Source: Gaeumannomyces sp. JS-464 (taxonomy: Eukaryota; Ascomycota; Sordariomycetes; Magnaporthales; Magnaporthaceae). Taken from it: 64,000 bases of DNA. The position numbers and the translations under genes are program-made. Positions 23,250 to 33,051 of this stretch are shown here, one piece after another. The notes under the pieces are model-generated. The model was not told where the DNA came from and did not search any database. It was given only the letters and a program-made list of their open reading frames with translations. The stretch is from positions 13,845,501-13,909,500 of the forward strand of contig NGZR01000001.1 in NCBI GenBank assembly GCA_002197995.1. The letters run 5' to 3'. Within the stretch, counting starts at the first letter, position 1, and each line of letters begins with the position of its first letter.

Positions 23250-24349
23250 GTGGGTGCATACAGTCCCCCTCGGTTCTCCTCTTCCGCTAATGAAGTCCCA
23301 GGGACGCCGGATTATTGCTACGGCTCGCGATCCCTGACGCCCTCTGGGAGTCTGTTCGGCTGCTGCCCAGATGCCTTCCCGTGCACATTCGGCGTCACCT
23401 GTGACGGCCCAAGCATCGTCCAGACAGTGTTTGAGACCGGTCGGTCAAGAACTCTAACGTCCAAGTGGTGCGTGTGCCCCTAGACACCGGCTGCTCGCGT
23501 GGTGACGGGCTTCGACCGCTAAGCAGAACTGCTTTGGGCTATTTAGCTCCGGGCCGGCGGGCATACCGTATACCTGCAAGACCACCGTGCTTCTGCAGAC
23601 GACTGGCGACCCAAGCCCCCGGAGAGGATACAGTTGCGGGCTGCCCAGTGTCGACTTCGCTGCTGCCACGCGCATTCTTACCCTTCCCGCAGGCGCTCCA
23701 GGTAATTTTCCCGAGCCCCAGTCGCCCACAGCTTTACCGCAAAGCCGCCCGCGTGGTGTCTGTGACCTAGCCTAACGGACTCGCAGTCTGGCTCACGGTT
23801 CCGGGCGACGAGACTCTGAACACTGCGGGCTCCCGAACCACCACTCCCGCCACACCGACGCCCACATTTACTTCACGGACGAGCCGCGGCACCACCACCA
23901 CCACGAGCACCCAGCGGGCCGACGGCGGCTTCGGCGCCGTGAACGGGCAAACTCCGCCACCCTCCAATGCCAGCAGCAGCAGAACCGAGGGCTCGTCGGG
24001 CCTCTCCAACGCCGAGAAGATAGGCATCGGCGTCGGCGTCGGCATCGGCGTCCCGCTCATCCTCCTCGCCGCCCTTGCCTGGGTGTACCCGGAACCCCTC
24101 CGACGACTCCGCGGAAGCCACAAGGCGGCGACTACGGGCCCGCCAGAGCCCCATTACGGCGGCAAGCCCGAGCTACCCGACAGCCAGGTGGCGGCCGGCC
24201 TTCGCCGGCAGGCCGCCGCTGAGCTCCAGTGGAGCGACGAGCAGGCACGAGAGCTATGGGGACGGCATACGCCGGTAGCCGAGGCACCCACTAACGCCGA
24301 GGCACCGCACGAGATGGATGGGAGCCGGGCGTTGCGTAGATCTGCATAG
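23250..24349 (+). CDS. Single-pass membrane cell-surface protein, frame broken in ectodomain
   Basis: The pattern matches a widespread fungal class: Cys-rich ectodomain, Ser/Thr stalk, one membrane segment, short cytosolic tail. The ectodomain includes YCYGSRSLTPSGSLFGCC and FPCTFGVTC (23311-23410), then in another frame YTCKTTVLLQTTGDPSP (from about 23570). A donor after 23701 joins 23787 in frame. The stalk is Thr/Ser-rich (TTTTTSTQ), followed by the membrane helix IGIGVGVGIGVPLILLAALA and a tail with KPELPDSQVA and APHEMDGS, typical of this class. The stop is at 24347-24349. The frame is interrupted between about 23450 and 23520, and the signal peptide and start were not found upstream, so the 5' part is unresolved. 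Possible role in wall sensing, inferred from architecture only. Confidence 0.6.
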
Positions 24350-24526
24350 GTGGTCAGCCGTGGGGCGCGTTTCGTTGGGATGGGCGCATGTGTCGTCGGC
24401 ACCTTCGGACTAAAGGAGGATGCTAGCGGGATATCCAACCTTCGTTTATTCCTCATCGTAGACCACCATTGTGTCTCGTCTGGTATCAAGCGTAATCGTA
24501 ATTGCCCCAGGGGAAGTCACGCCGCT

Positions 24527-24757
24527 CTATTTATCCCCCCACATCTCACGGAATTTCCAGACCCAGTCTTTCCTGGCACCCTGCCAGTGCTTCCGGGCCT
24601 GGTGCCACGCCCGGCGTCTCACCTGCTCGACGCGACGCTCCTCAAGCTTTCGGGACGCGCTACGGTGCTGGTCCCTCTGCTCGATCTCGGTAGCCCTGTC
24701 GATTTGGTGCTGGTGCGGCGGCGGGGTAAGCTGCCGGTCCAGCGAGGCCAGAATCAT
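24527..24757 (-). CDS. Small basic hypothetical protein (76 residues)
   Basis: Single-exon frame from an ATG at 24757 to a stop at 24527. The product is highly charged: N-terminal part MILASLDRQLTPPPHQHQ, then Glu/Arg-rich sequence (EERRVEQVRRRAWHQARKHW) predicted to be helical, ending WKFREMWGDK. The regular spacing of Arg, Glu and Trp suggests a real small protein rather than noise, but no family is recognised and there is no signal peptide. Confidence 0.35.
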   Translation of the reverse strand: MILASLDRQLTPPPHQHQIDRATEIEQRDQHRSASRKLEERRVEQVRRRAWHQARKHWQGARKDWVWKFREMWGDK

Positions 24758-24964
24758 GAGTTCGTGGAGCCCCAGCGCACTTTTCTTTCAAACATTGTAG
24801 CCTGATTAGTTAGTTTAGTGTTTGCTGCGTGGCAAATTCTCCAATGACTGCATTTTTCAGTACCAGGTGCCAACATCAAACGGCGGGTCCCTTTTTGATT
24901 TTGATCTTTCCCTCTGGATATATAAACACCGTCTTCTAAATCTCGTAGTTAAAAATTTTCTAAC

Positions 24965-25200
24965 TGTTGGTAGGAGTGGTACTCCTGTAGGCACGGAGAT
25001 CTCCTAAAAGGAAAGAACAAAAATTTATAAATCTGGAACTGGTGTTTGTAGTGATGCATATTTTAGGAAGGAATTTAAATACAGGAAGGGGATCGCAAAA
25101 TCCCCTTTTATAGGCTCGTGGGAGCGCACGGTCCATAAACTTGCTGCTTTACGAGACGTGGGGTTTCCCCTAATGCACGCGCTAATCACGTGGATTAACA
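24965..25200 (-). repeat. LTR of the copia-type element (3' LTR by coding sense)
   Basis: 236 bp, TGTTGGTAGGAG...GGATTAACA, matching the other LTR without indels. I count about 15 differences, all transitions, a RIP signature. The preceding CTAAC (24960-24964) is the target-site duplicate. Confidence 0.93.
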
Positions 25201-26598
25201 CTGGCAATTCTTTTTTTAAGCGCGTGCATCGGTTAAATGCTCGTTTTTCAAATCCGGGGATTTAACAATACTAATAACAAAAGAATCCGGATTTGGCAAT
25301 TTGTTTTGGAAATAAAGGGAAAAAAAAAAGGGGAAAAAAAAGCTGTGCTTAATATTGGTAAAAACTGTAAATAGGAATAACAGGAAGTGGGGCAATGCCT
25401 GGTTAAGCGCTCGTGGGATTAAGTGGCGCCGATTTAAATGCGCGCAATAGCGGTAAACAAGCTTAATAAAGATTTATTAAGCCGTGCGCTTGTTAATTTG
25501 TAAAAATAGGAAGGAACGGATCGCGAGTATAACTTATAAAGCTTAGCTTGGGATATATAAAGGGCCGTAGGTTGTTTTAATCGTTGTGATTTTGGATTAG
25601 CTTTTTATACTTGCAACGCTTCGATTAACTGCCTGCCTGCCGATTTCCGCTTTCCCATTTTGCTAATCGTTCGATCACTGCGATGGTATCCTCCCGCTTT
25701 TTTGGATTTAACAAAAGAAAATCCGTCGCCAAAGGTTAAATTGGCATTAAAACGGTTTTAAAGAATAGCGTTAAAAAAACTCGTGTTAAAAAGGGAAAAA
25801 GTAAAACTTTTGCTCGCCCGCGCTTTGCAAAAGGCAAATAAAAATCGTTTTTATGCCTAAATTATTTTAACTTTCTTTTGGCCGGCAAGTTTGATAAAAT
25901 TAGGTGCTTTAATACCGAGCCGGCCGGCAACCGTTACTAGTCCTATGCTTTTGGTTATTCGTGCCAACCGGTGTAAATAATTTTTTAAGCCTTGGTTTGC
26001 TAATCTTTTGCGCTAACAACCGGTAATCCTAAAATCGTAATGGCTTTAGCTAAAAAGTTTATAACTAAATATTTTCGCGAAACTATTGTTAATAAGGTAT
26101 AATAGCTAATCCGTTATTTAGCTGCTCCAGTGCTTTATTAACCGTGCTTTTGCTATTTTTAGGATTTCGCGAAATGGCGCACTATTACCAAATGCATAAT
26201 CCTTTTTAAAAGGAGAATAGGCCGGTAAAGTTAACGCTAATTTTATTAAAATAAGTGCTGCTAAGCGGAAAGCGGCGGGCCGCGCTACTATTTAGCGTAT
26301 GTTCGATGCGGCGTTTTTAAAAGTAAAGGACAGCTTGTTTGGTGCTTTTAACGATAACGAGAATAAGGACGAAAAGATGGTTAAAAAAGGAAAAAAAGAT
26401 AAAAATGCTAATAATATCGATAAATAAATTGGTAATATGTCCGGCAATGGTGGAGGTTTTTCCTAAAGCTTAGGATAGTCGTTCGTAGGATCGTTTTCCG
26501 GTTATTTTAGCGTTTTAGTAATTTCGTTTTTTTTTTTAGTTATATCGTTAGCCATTTTTAAGTTATAACAAATCGATTTTAACTGTTTTTCCTCGCTT
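25201..26598. other. AT-rich 3' segment of the retroelement
   Basis: Between the end of the RNase H relic and the left LTR. It contains the possible antisense coding relic annotated at 25683-26520. On the coding (minus) strand a purine-rich AAAAAAAGAA next to the LTR could be a polypurine tract, though weak. Confidence 0.45.
25683..26520 (+). pseudogene. Possible antisense ORF relic inside the retroelement
   Basis: From ATG 25683 (MVSSRFFGFNKRKSVAKG) a plus-strand frame runs about 165 codons in which every stop is TAA or TAG and none is TGA. Read as RIP-changed Gln codons, it gives a continuous basic protein with KKTRVKKGKSKTFARPRFAK and VMALAKKFITKYFRETIVNK. Another frame continues to about 26520 with DAAFLKVKDSLFGAF and a Lys/Asp-rich stretch, ending Gly-rich. 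It is opposite in sense to gag and RNase H. No family is recognised. AT-rich DNA favours TAA by chance, so this is tentative. Confidence 0.35.
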
Positions 26599-26700
26599 TT
26601 TTTTTTATTTTTTCGCGTTTTATTTAACCTTCGATTCGTACCGTTATCGTGTTATTTATAATTAAATCTTCCAAAGATTTATTTAGTTAATTTTTAGTTA
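26599..26700 (-). pseudogene. C-terminal end of the copia RNase H relic (after the pogo insertion)
   Basis: Joining 28561 to 26698 across the pogo element and one TA restores a frame reading NANAIT-K, then LNKSLEDLIINNTITVRIEG, the usual end of fungal copia RNase H domains. Stops in frame are TAA, consistent with RIP. Confidence 0.65.
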
Positions 26701-28558
26701 ACGTAGTTCACAAGTGAGCGACATACACAAGCGAGCGATATACGAATTACGAAAACGCGACATGTTTTTTTTTTGCTTCCAATTCCTCCACCGATAATCA
26801 TGCCAAACCAAAGTAACGAAAGCCGATTAATTCTCGCTTTCCAGGCTTTGCGATCGGACCTAAAACTAAGCATCCGGGCCGCCGCTAAAATCTATTCGGT
26901 CGCGTTCGCCACTCTCGCCAAACGAAAGCGCGGCCGGCCTGCTCGACGCGATTGCACGCCCAAATTACGGAAATTAAAAATTAAAAGAAAAGGCGCTTGT
27001 TAAATACATCCTCGAGCTGGATTCGCGAGCATTTCCTCCCCGGCCTTTTAGTGTTAAAAATATGGCCAATCGATTGCTCGCCGAACGCGACGCGGGCGTT
27101 GTTAGCAAAAACTGGGTCGCGAATTTCGTTAAACGCCGCGCAAAGCTCGGCACGCGTTAAATCCGAAAGTACGACTACCAAAAGGCCAAATGCGAAAATC
27201 CCAAGCTCGTTTTTGCGTAATTCGACTTTATGCGAAATATTATAGCCAAATATGGCATTTTGGATAACGATATTTACAATTTCGACGAAACCGGCTTTTT
27301 TATGGCATAATCGCCGCCGTTATAGTTATTACAATATCGGAAGGCCGTAGTAAAACAAAGCTAGTTTAATTTAGCAATTAGGAATGGGTTACAATTATTT
27401 AAAGGGTTAACTATTGCGGTTAAGCGATCCTTTTTTTTATTATCGTTAAAGGGTAGTACCATTTAGCCAATTGGTATTCGAAAACCGACTTTTTACGCGA
27501 TTGGGTTATTTTAACGAGCTTTAACGGGTGGATTACGAACGAGCTCGGTTTAAAATGGATTTAGCATTTCGATAAACACATAGTATCGCGTATAAAAGGC
27601 CTTTATCGTTTGTTAGTGCTAAACGGATACGAAAGCCACTATTCGACGGATTTCGAGCTTTATTGCTAAAAATATAACATTGTTACGCTTTGCATGCTTT
27701 CGCATTTGTTTTACTTTTTTTAACCGCTTAACGTTAAATGTTTTAGCCCGCTAAAAAAAGCGTACGGTCGATAAATCGAAAACTTAATAAAATTACACGT
27801 TAACCACGTAATTAAAATCGAGTTTTTTTCGGCGTTTAAAGCGGCATTTTTTAATTCCATAATTGAAAAAAACATTCGAGGAGGTTTTCGAAAAGCTGGA
27901 TTTGCTCTTTTCGATCCGGATTCGGTTTTAAAAAAGCTGGATGTAAAGCTACGAACTTTAACTCCCCGAGGACGCTTTTAAACAACGCCGAACTTTGGAC
28001 TTCCAAAACGCCCCGGACAGCTAGGGAAGCAACTTCGCAATCCGAACATATTAAAACTCGAATTTCCAATTACCGGAGCAACTTTCCGATACCTATGCTG
28101 GCGGTTGTAAACCAGCTTGCAAAAAGGACGAGTTCGATTATGCATTAAATAGCCCTTTTTAAAGCCGAAATTGCTTCGTTACGCAAGGCGAACGAGGCAT
28201 TAAACAAACGCCGGAAGGCTAAAAAAACACGTGTCCGATAAGGAGGGTTATATACTGTCGAAGAAATACGAAATGGCCTGAACCAGGAAAAGCTAAATGG
28301 ATAGCTACAGCAAAAAATGCGCGACTAAACGGGTTAAAAAAGGAGGGCGACGACGATTCGTCGGCGATGTGGCACGTGCGGCAAAACCGGATATAATGCG
28401 CGCATTTGTTAGGAAGAAGTAAAAACGTTCGATGTATATAATTTCGAATAATTTAAATGGATTTTTGGCGTTATTAGGTTGGTATGCGCGTTAATTGACC
28501 GGAGGTTAGGTGTGGGTGTATCGCTCGTTTGTGTGTGTCGCTTGCTTGTGAACCACGT
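26701..28558 (+). mobile_element. pogo/Fot1-type (Tc1-mariner superfamily) DNA transposon, decayed
   Basis: 1858 bp flanked by TA on both sides (26699-26700, 28559-28560). Terminal inverted repeats of about 43 bp (26701-26743 and 28516-28558) begin ACGTAGTTCACAAG and its partner ACGTGGTTCACAAG; their differences are all transitions. The plus strand carries a transposase relic. The insertion interrupts the RNase H relic of the surrounding retroelement, so it is younger than that element, and it has since decayed by the same C-to-T process. Confidence 0.9.
26800..28440 (+). pseudogene. pogo/Fot1-like DDE transposase relic
   Basis: Starts near MPNQSNESRLILAF with a helix-turn-helix (SIRAAAKIYSV) of the Psq/CENP-B kind, then, in shifted frames, NWVANFVKRRAKLGTR and KYGILDNDIYNFDETGFF. 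The DETGF Asp near 27284 is the first catalytic residue of the DDE triad in fungal pogo/Tigger transposases. Many TAA/TAG stops and a few frame shifts make it non-functional. The C-terminal part includes SAMWHVRQNRI and is Lys/Arg-rich. Confidence 0.85.
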
Positions 28559-28560
28559 TA

Positions 28561-29110
28561 TCGCGTTTGCCGGATTATTTAATCCTGCGATTTAACGGAT
28601 TTCGTCGATTTCGCGCCTTTTGTAAAATTTCCTAAGTGTTATAACATCGATTATAAGCTTTTTTTCCGCTATTATGCTTAATTATACGAAGTATTAATAT
28701 AACGAAAAGCTATCGGTGTAAATTATTAGTTTTAGGGCTTTTTGGTTTAGCTTTTTAAAAATCGTTACGAGCGTTAAATTAAAAGCGTAAGCTATATCGA
28801 ACCCGCTAACCATCCCGTAAATTTCATTTGCGAAAACGCTTTTTATAACCCTTTTGCATTTAATTAACGTTTAATGCAAAATGTTCCCGATTAGCTAAAA
28901 GCTGGTTTTTTAATCGTCGGATTTTTTATTGCTTAATACAATTACGAACCCGATTTATAAATTTAAGTTTAAATTGTTTGCGAATAATCCGTTTATAAAA
29001 ACGTAAAGGTTGGTTTTTTGCAAATCCAATGGAACGTATTTTAGCCTTTTTTAAGCGTTGTCGATTTGCCATTTAATCCTTTTGTTTAATTTAACCACGT
29101 TTTTTTATCC
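28561..29110 (-). pseudogene. Ty1/copia RNase H relic
   Basis: Reverse-strand reading gives KWQIDNA-stop-KRLKYVPLDL, then LYVFINGLFANN (family consensus LYVFVDGSFANN), IGFVIVLSN, IKCKRVIKSVFANEIYGMV and GFDIAYAL, ending LIIDVITLRKFYKRREIDEI. These are characteristic of fungal copia-type RNase H. The first catalytic Asp (VDGS) reads Asn (INGL), a G-to-A change expected of RIP. In-frame stops are TAA. Confidence 0.8.
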
Positions 29111-29329
29111 CGAGTTTTGGCGCTTATAAATGCGGTAAGCGAAAGCCTTTTTAATTAGGTACGCGGCCGTGGTGGAGGTTATAAAATAGCTGTTTTTATA
29201 ATCCTCCTCTTCCTTTATTTTTTAATCGTTAAAATTAAAAAATGGCTATTTTTTTTTATTAGTACTTTCGGGCTCCATTAATGCGAGGAATTAGGTGTAC
29301 CTTTTACGTGGTTTGTTTTTTGCCTTTTT

Positions 29330-30303
29330 TTGTGATTTTTACTGCTTTTTAAATCGTCGTTATTTTTTAAAAAAGTGGCGTGTCGATTTGCAATCCGGCC
29401 TTTTGCAAATCTAATAACCGCGTGTATATGGGCGTAAACGAGGGCTTAGTCGGAAGGATTTGAGTTTGTATGCTCGGTTTCGATTTCCATTATTTTTTTT
29501 GCGATTTTTGTAATTTTTAAACTTCCGTTTTATAAAATGAATGCCAGGGGTGCGTGCGTTTTTTTCCATTTGCAAAGTGCTTTTTAATTAAGAAAATAAG
29601 CTTTTAAAAGTCCGGCTGGGATTTATAAAGACGGTTTTAAACTTCGGCACGTTTTAAATTGCCCGTAAAATGCTCGCAATAAGCTGGTTTTCGTTTTAAT
29701 AGGACGGGCCGAAAACGCGTTAACAAGCTTGTAATTTATCCAAAAGGGTTTGCAAAACCTCCATATTGGATTTGCCTGTATTAGCGATTTTTAAACGAAC
29801 TGTTTGGAAAGTAGTCGAGCTTTAATCCGTATAGTACAATAATCGGTTAATTTCGGTGTTAAAGTGCTTTTTAAAAATTATATAAATATTTTAAAAAGTA
29901 GGGCTAATGCCGATATATCGGGTGTACTATTGCTTAGCTTTGCTTTAAAATGCTAAAAGAAAAATCGCATAAAGCTGTGGAAGTGGTATTTCGAGGGTTT
30001 CGCATATAGTTGCGAAAAATAAGATTTTATCGTCCAAAATATCGTATAAATTACCGGAATAGTTGTACTTTTTATCCCACGCGCTTTGGAATGCTTTTAT
30101 TAAACTCCTATCGACGGTGGCGTTAAACACCTCCTCGGGGGGAGTTGCTTATATCGGGATTTCGCACGTGCCGGGGTCCCGTATCGAAAGCGTAATGTTG
30201 TTACAGTTTGTGCTTTTTCGATCGGCGGAATGGATTTCCCGCGATCCTTTTATTGCATATATTAGTCGAAGTAGGATTTTAATGTAATAGTAGTGTTAAA
30301 ATA
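29330..30303 (-). pseudogene. Ty1/copia gag relic with zinc-knuckle-like end
   Basis: Readable from about 30290 down: DPGTCEIPI, then PPEEVFNATVDRSLIKAFQS, YNYSGNLYDILDDKILFF, IIFKKHFNTEINRLLYYTD and SNMEVLQTLLDKLQAC. This matches the fungal copia gag pattern with its HFDT...YYTDW core. The end has ICKRPDCKSTRH, a Cys/His cluster like the gag zinc knuckle. Stops are TAA/TAG. Downstream the sequence passes directly to RNase H without protease, integrase or reverse transcriptase. Confidence 0.75.
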
Positions 30304-30308
30304 ACTAA

Positions 30309-30756
30309 TGTATTTAGCTAAGGTTGGGTGCACAAACCCTACCTACCCCGCACTACCTACCCTGTATTACCTACCCTGTACTTTTGTGGATCTGTGCACA
30401 GGGTCGGCCCACAGCGTGCTACAGCGCCTAAGTTAGCCGCTGTGGGGCTACCTAATTCACCTACCCTGCACGCGCCGAGGCAGGGGTGAAAATTGCACAA
30501 GTTAAATTTGGAGGCCCAACGTAAAAATGGCTTTGGTGGCCGTAGGTCGATTTTTTAATTTCCCTATACAAAATAATTTTTCGGAAAATCGCGTGCGGCA
30601 CCGGAACCCTTTTGGGCGGGGGGCCCGCGGGATCGATGTCGGAGGGTATATAAAGGAGTCGAGTTGGCGACCCCTCCCTGCAATACAAGCCTGTACCACC
30701 CACTAAGCTTGGGGCCCTACCAGCACTACTTGTAGTGCTTAACAAAACCTGTACCA
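30309..30756. mobile_element. Solo LTR of a second retrotransposon family
   Basis: 448 bp starting TGTATTTAGC and ending CCTGTACCA (TG...CA), flanked by a perfect 5-bp duplication ACTAA (30304-30308 and 30757-30761). It is much less AT-rich than its surroundings, so it entered after most of the host element's decay. It contains imperfect repeats of the word CTACCTACCCTG (30335-30380) and a TATATA-type motif near 30645-30655, probably a promoter. No internal coding region is present. Confidence 0.85.
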
Positions 30757-31710
30757 ACTAAACGTAACCCTGTTAATTACTGTAATTAGCGCAAACACGC
30801 CCCAATTAAAACCTTATATTTTTACAGGTGGGTTTAATAATCGATGGAGCTAAAAACCGGTTGTTTAGGTGTAACCGTGGAGTTATAAATTGGTCGACCG
30901 AAAGTGCTTGGGGATTTGCAAATTGGCAAGCCGGGGGTGTTTAGGGGATTGCCGATTAGCTAAGCGGTAAAAGCCGCCGATTTGGTAAAGAAATAGCTTA
31001 AAAATCGGTGCGCTTTTTGGTACGAGGGTTTTCGAGGAAGGGGGAATTAAGGGTCGTGTTTATGGAAGAGTATTTTTAAAAGCGTAATGGATTTTTAAAC
31101 CGCCGGTTTGGTAATTCCTAAATTTCATTTCGGCCAATTTCCTGCCTAACTGTAATTTTATTTAAGAGAAAAGCGCGGCGTGTTTTTTTAGGAGCATTCG
31201 GAACGTTAATCGAGTAATTGCCTGTTTTAAAATTCGTGCGATTTTAAAAAGGAGGGGATTGTAATCCGGTTGCAAGTGTTATTTTAAAAACTAATTCCCA
31301 TCGTATAACTTGCATAAACCTTTCGCTAAGTTTCCCTTTTGGCGGACCGGGAACTGGGATCCCGTAATTTTCCAAATGCTTACGGAAGATTTAAGCGATC
31401 CGTTAATCGAGGTTATCGAAATGCGTTGTTTCCCACCCTTTGTAATTTTTAAATACGTCGTTTAGGAGGTTATTGCTATATGTGTTTTCGTATAAAAGCA
31501 GTGTTTTAAACATCCATACGTTCCGGCGAGCAATGGAAACCTCGTTAGGTAATCCTTTAAAGCTGTAAAAAGGGCTTATTAAAAGGGGGATGTTAATGCT
31601 TTATGCTAAAAATTTAAGGAGGTCGTATAACTAAAGCGTGCTTTTTGCGATTATACGTTGCTTATCGCTAAGCTCCTCCGTTTGTTATTCCGAAATGCCG
31701 GACATATTGT

Positions 31711-31711
<1 letters not shown>

Positions 31712-31743
<32 letters not shown>
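31712..31743. repeat. 32-base poly-G tract
   Basis: An uninterrupted run of 32 G on the plus strand inside otherwise AT-rich decayed sequence. It may be a real microsatellite or an assembly artefact; length estimates of such runs are unreliable. Confidence 0.8.
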
Positions 31744-31747
<4 letters not shown>

Positions 31748-31773
31748 CGAGCAATATCGTTTAAGTAATCGAT

Positions 31774-31890
31774 TTAAAAGTCCAATCGCCTGCCGCAGGA
31801 AGGTGCTTAAAAGGATTACGTAACGCCCTTTTTACAGTTGTTTAAATTTCGTAACAAAGGTCCAATCGCTTACCGCAAAAAGGTGCCTTT
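31774..31890. repeat. Imperfect tandem repeat, about 82-bp spacing
   Basis: The segment TCCAATCGCCTGCCGC with AGGTGC a few bases on recurs 82 bases later as TCCAATCGCTTACCGC with AGGTGC, differing by transitions. A weaker third copy may begin near 31965. Confidence 0.5.
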
Positions 31891-32051
31891 ATTATTCGAT
31901 TAACTCGTGTGTAACGCGCTACCGAGCAGTAAAATTCGATTCCTTTACTCCTAAGCTTTTCCGTTTAACCCAATCGCTTTAAAAAAAGGTATCGAACGGT
32001 TAAACCTTTTACTTTGCTTATTTGTGTTGCCTTTCGAGCAACATTAATTAG

Positions 32052-32287
32052 TGTTAGTAGGAGTGGTACTCCTATAAGCACGGAGATCTCCTAAAAGGAA
32101 AGAACAAAGATTTATAAATTTGGAACTGGTGTTTGTAGTGATGCATGTTTTGGAAAGGAATTTAAATACAGGAAGGGGATCGCAAAATCCCCTTTTGTAA
32201 GCTCGTGGGAGCGCACGGTCCATAGACCTGCTGCTCCACGAGACGTGGGGTTTCCCCTAATGCACGCGCTAATTACGTGGATTAACA
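32052..32287 (-). repeat. LTR of the copia-type element (5' LTR by coding sense)
   Basis: 236 bp, TGTTAGTAGGAG...GGATTAACA, partner of 24965-25200. It is followed by the target duplicate CTAAC (32288-32292). Confidence 0.93.
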
Positions 32288-32421
32288 CTAACCTCTTACC
32301 ATAACAAGGACAATTCCAAAAGGCATCCGTTTCTCTCTTCTTTAACCCATATCCATCCGCCCTTCTCGCTTTTATCGATATAGGTTTTTATAAATCAAGC
32401 TTGATCTCCATCCAAAGCCAG

Positions 32422-32541
32422 GTAAGTAATACTTTCTTGTTTCCTTTGCTCCAAGATTTGCTATTAACATCTCTTATCTTGGTCCTTTTTTGCTTCCAAT
32501 CTTCCTTTTACCTTTCGCTGTTTCTCCTCTCTCCTTTCCAG
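32422..32541 (+). other. Probable 5'-UTR intron of the coiled-coil gene
   Basis: Strong donor CCAG|GTAAGT and acceptor TTTCCAG after a long pyrimidine tract, 120 bp long, lying in the pyrimidine-rich leader upstream of the ATG at 33052. No coding frame crosses it. Confidence 0.4.
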
Positions 32542-32847
32542 GCCCTGTTTCTGCATCCCTCCCTGCTCCCATCTTTCCCCATACGCTAGACCATCCATTC
32601 CAATTTCCATCCTCCATCCCCTTTTCTATACGATTCCCCAAACTGCTGCCACGAACTTGAGTCTGGTCTTTGGTATATCCACCTCAGTTTTCTCTCACTT
32701 TGCTCCCACTTTGGTCCCAGGGTTTACCTGGCCAAAGCGCGCAGACAACTCCCACACAAATAATTCCTGCCCAGAGGTAGGCCACAAAATTTTTCACACC
32801 AGCTTTGCCCCACATAGAAACTCTTCAACCTTCTTCTCGCCCGACTG

Positions 32848-32898
32848 GAAACTTTCTTCTCTTCGAAACTTTCTTCTCTTCGAAACTTTCTTCTCTTC
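32848..32898 (+). repeat. Three 17-bp tandem copies in a 5' leader
   Basis: GAAACTTTCTTCTCTTC is repeated three times head to tail about 150 bases before the ATG at 33052, within a CT-rich leader. Confidence 0.85.
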
Positions 32899-33051
32899 AA
32901 ATCCTTCCTTCTTGACACCCGGCGCTTAACACCCCAATACCATCCGCTCTTTCTTTCTTTATCTCGGCCTTTTTCTTTTATCAGCGCAAATTGTATCCGG
33001 TTCTCAATTTTTTCCGCCGTCCTAACCTCGGTCTCTATAGATTCAATCACC

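Larger units (their letters stand above)
30762..32051. other. 5' part of the retroelement between LTR and gag relic
   Basis: AT-rich leader and probable gag N-terminal region, too mutated to read. It contains the poly-G tract and the imperfect tandem repeat annotated below. No clear primer-binding site found beside the 5' LTR. Confidence 0.45.
24965..32287 (-). mobile_element. Ty1/copia-type LTR retrotransposon, RIP-decayed, with nested insertions
   Basis: A 7.3-kb element flanked by the 5-bp direct repeat CTAAC (24960-24964 and 32288-32292). Two 236-bp LTRs begin TGTT and end AACA. Coding relics (gag, RNase H) lie on the minus strand, so the right-hand LTR is the 5' LTR. Two later insertions account for about 2.3 kb: a pogo-type DNA transposon at 26701-28558 and a solo LTR at 30309-30756. 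Without them the element is about 5 kb. In-frame stops are nearly all TAA or TAG, as expected when RIP turns CAA, CAG or TGG into stops. Protease, integrase and reverse transcriptase are absent, so the copy is non-autonomous. Confidence 0.88.

Noticed and set aside
32848..32898. Short direct repeats considered as a CRISPR-like array
   Set aside because: Three contiguous 17-bp copies without spacers in a eukaryotic leader; a simple tandem repeat.
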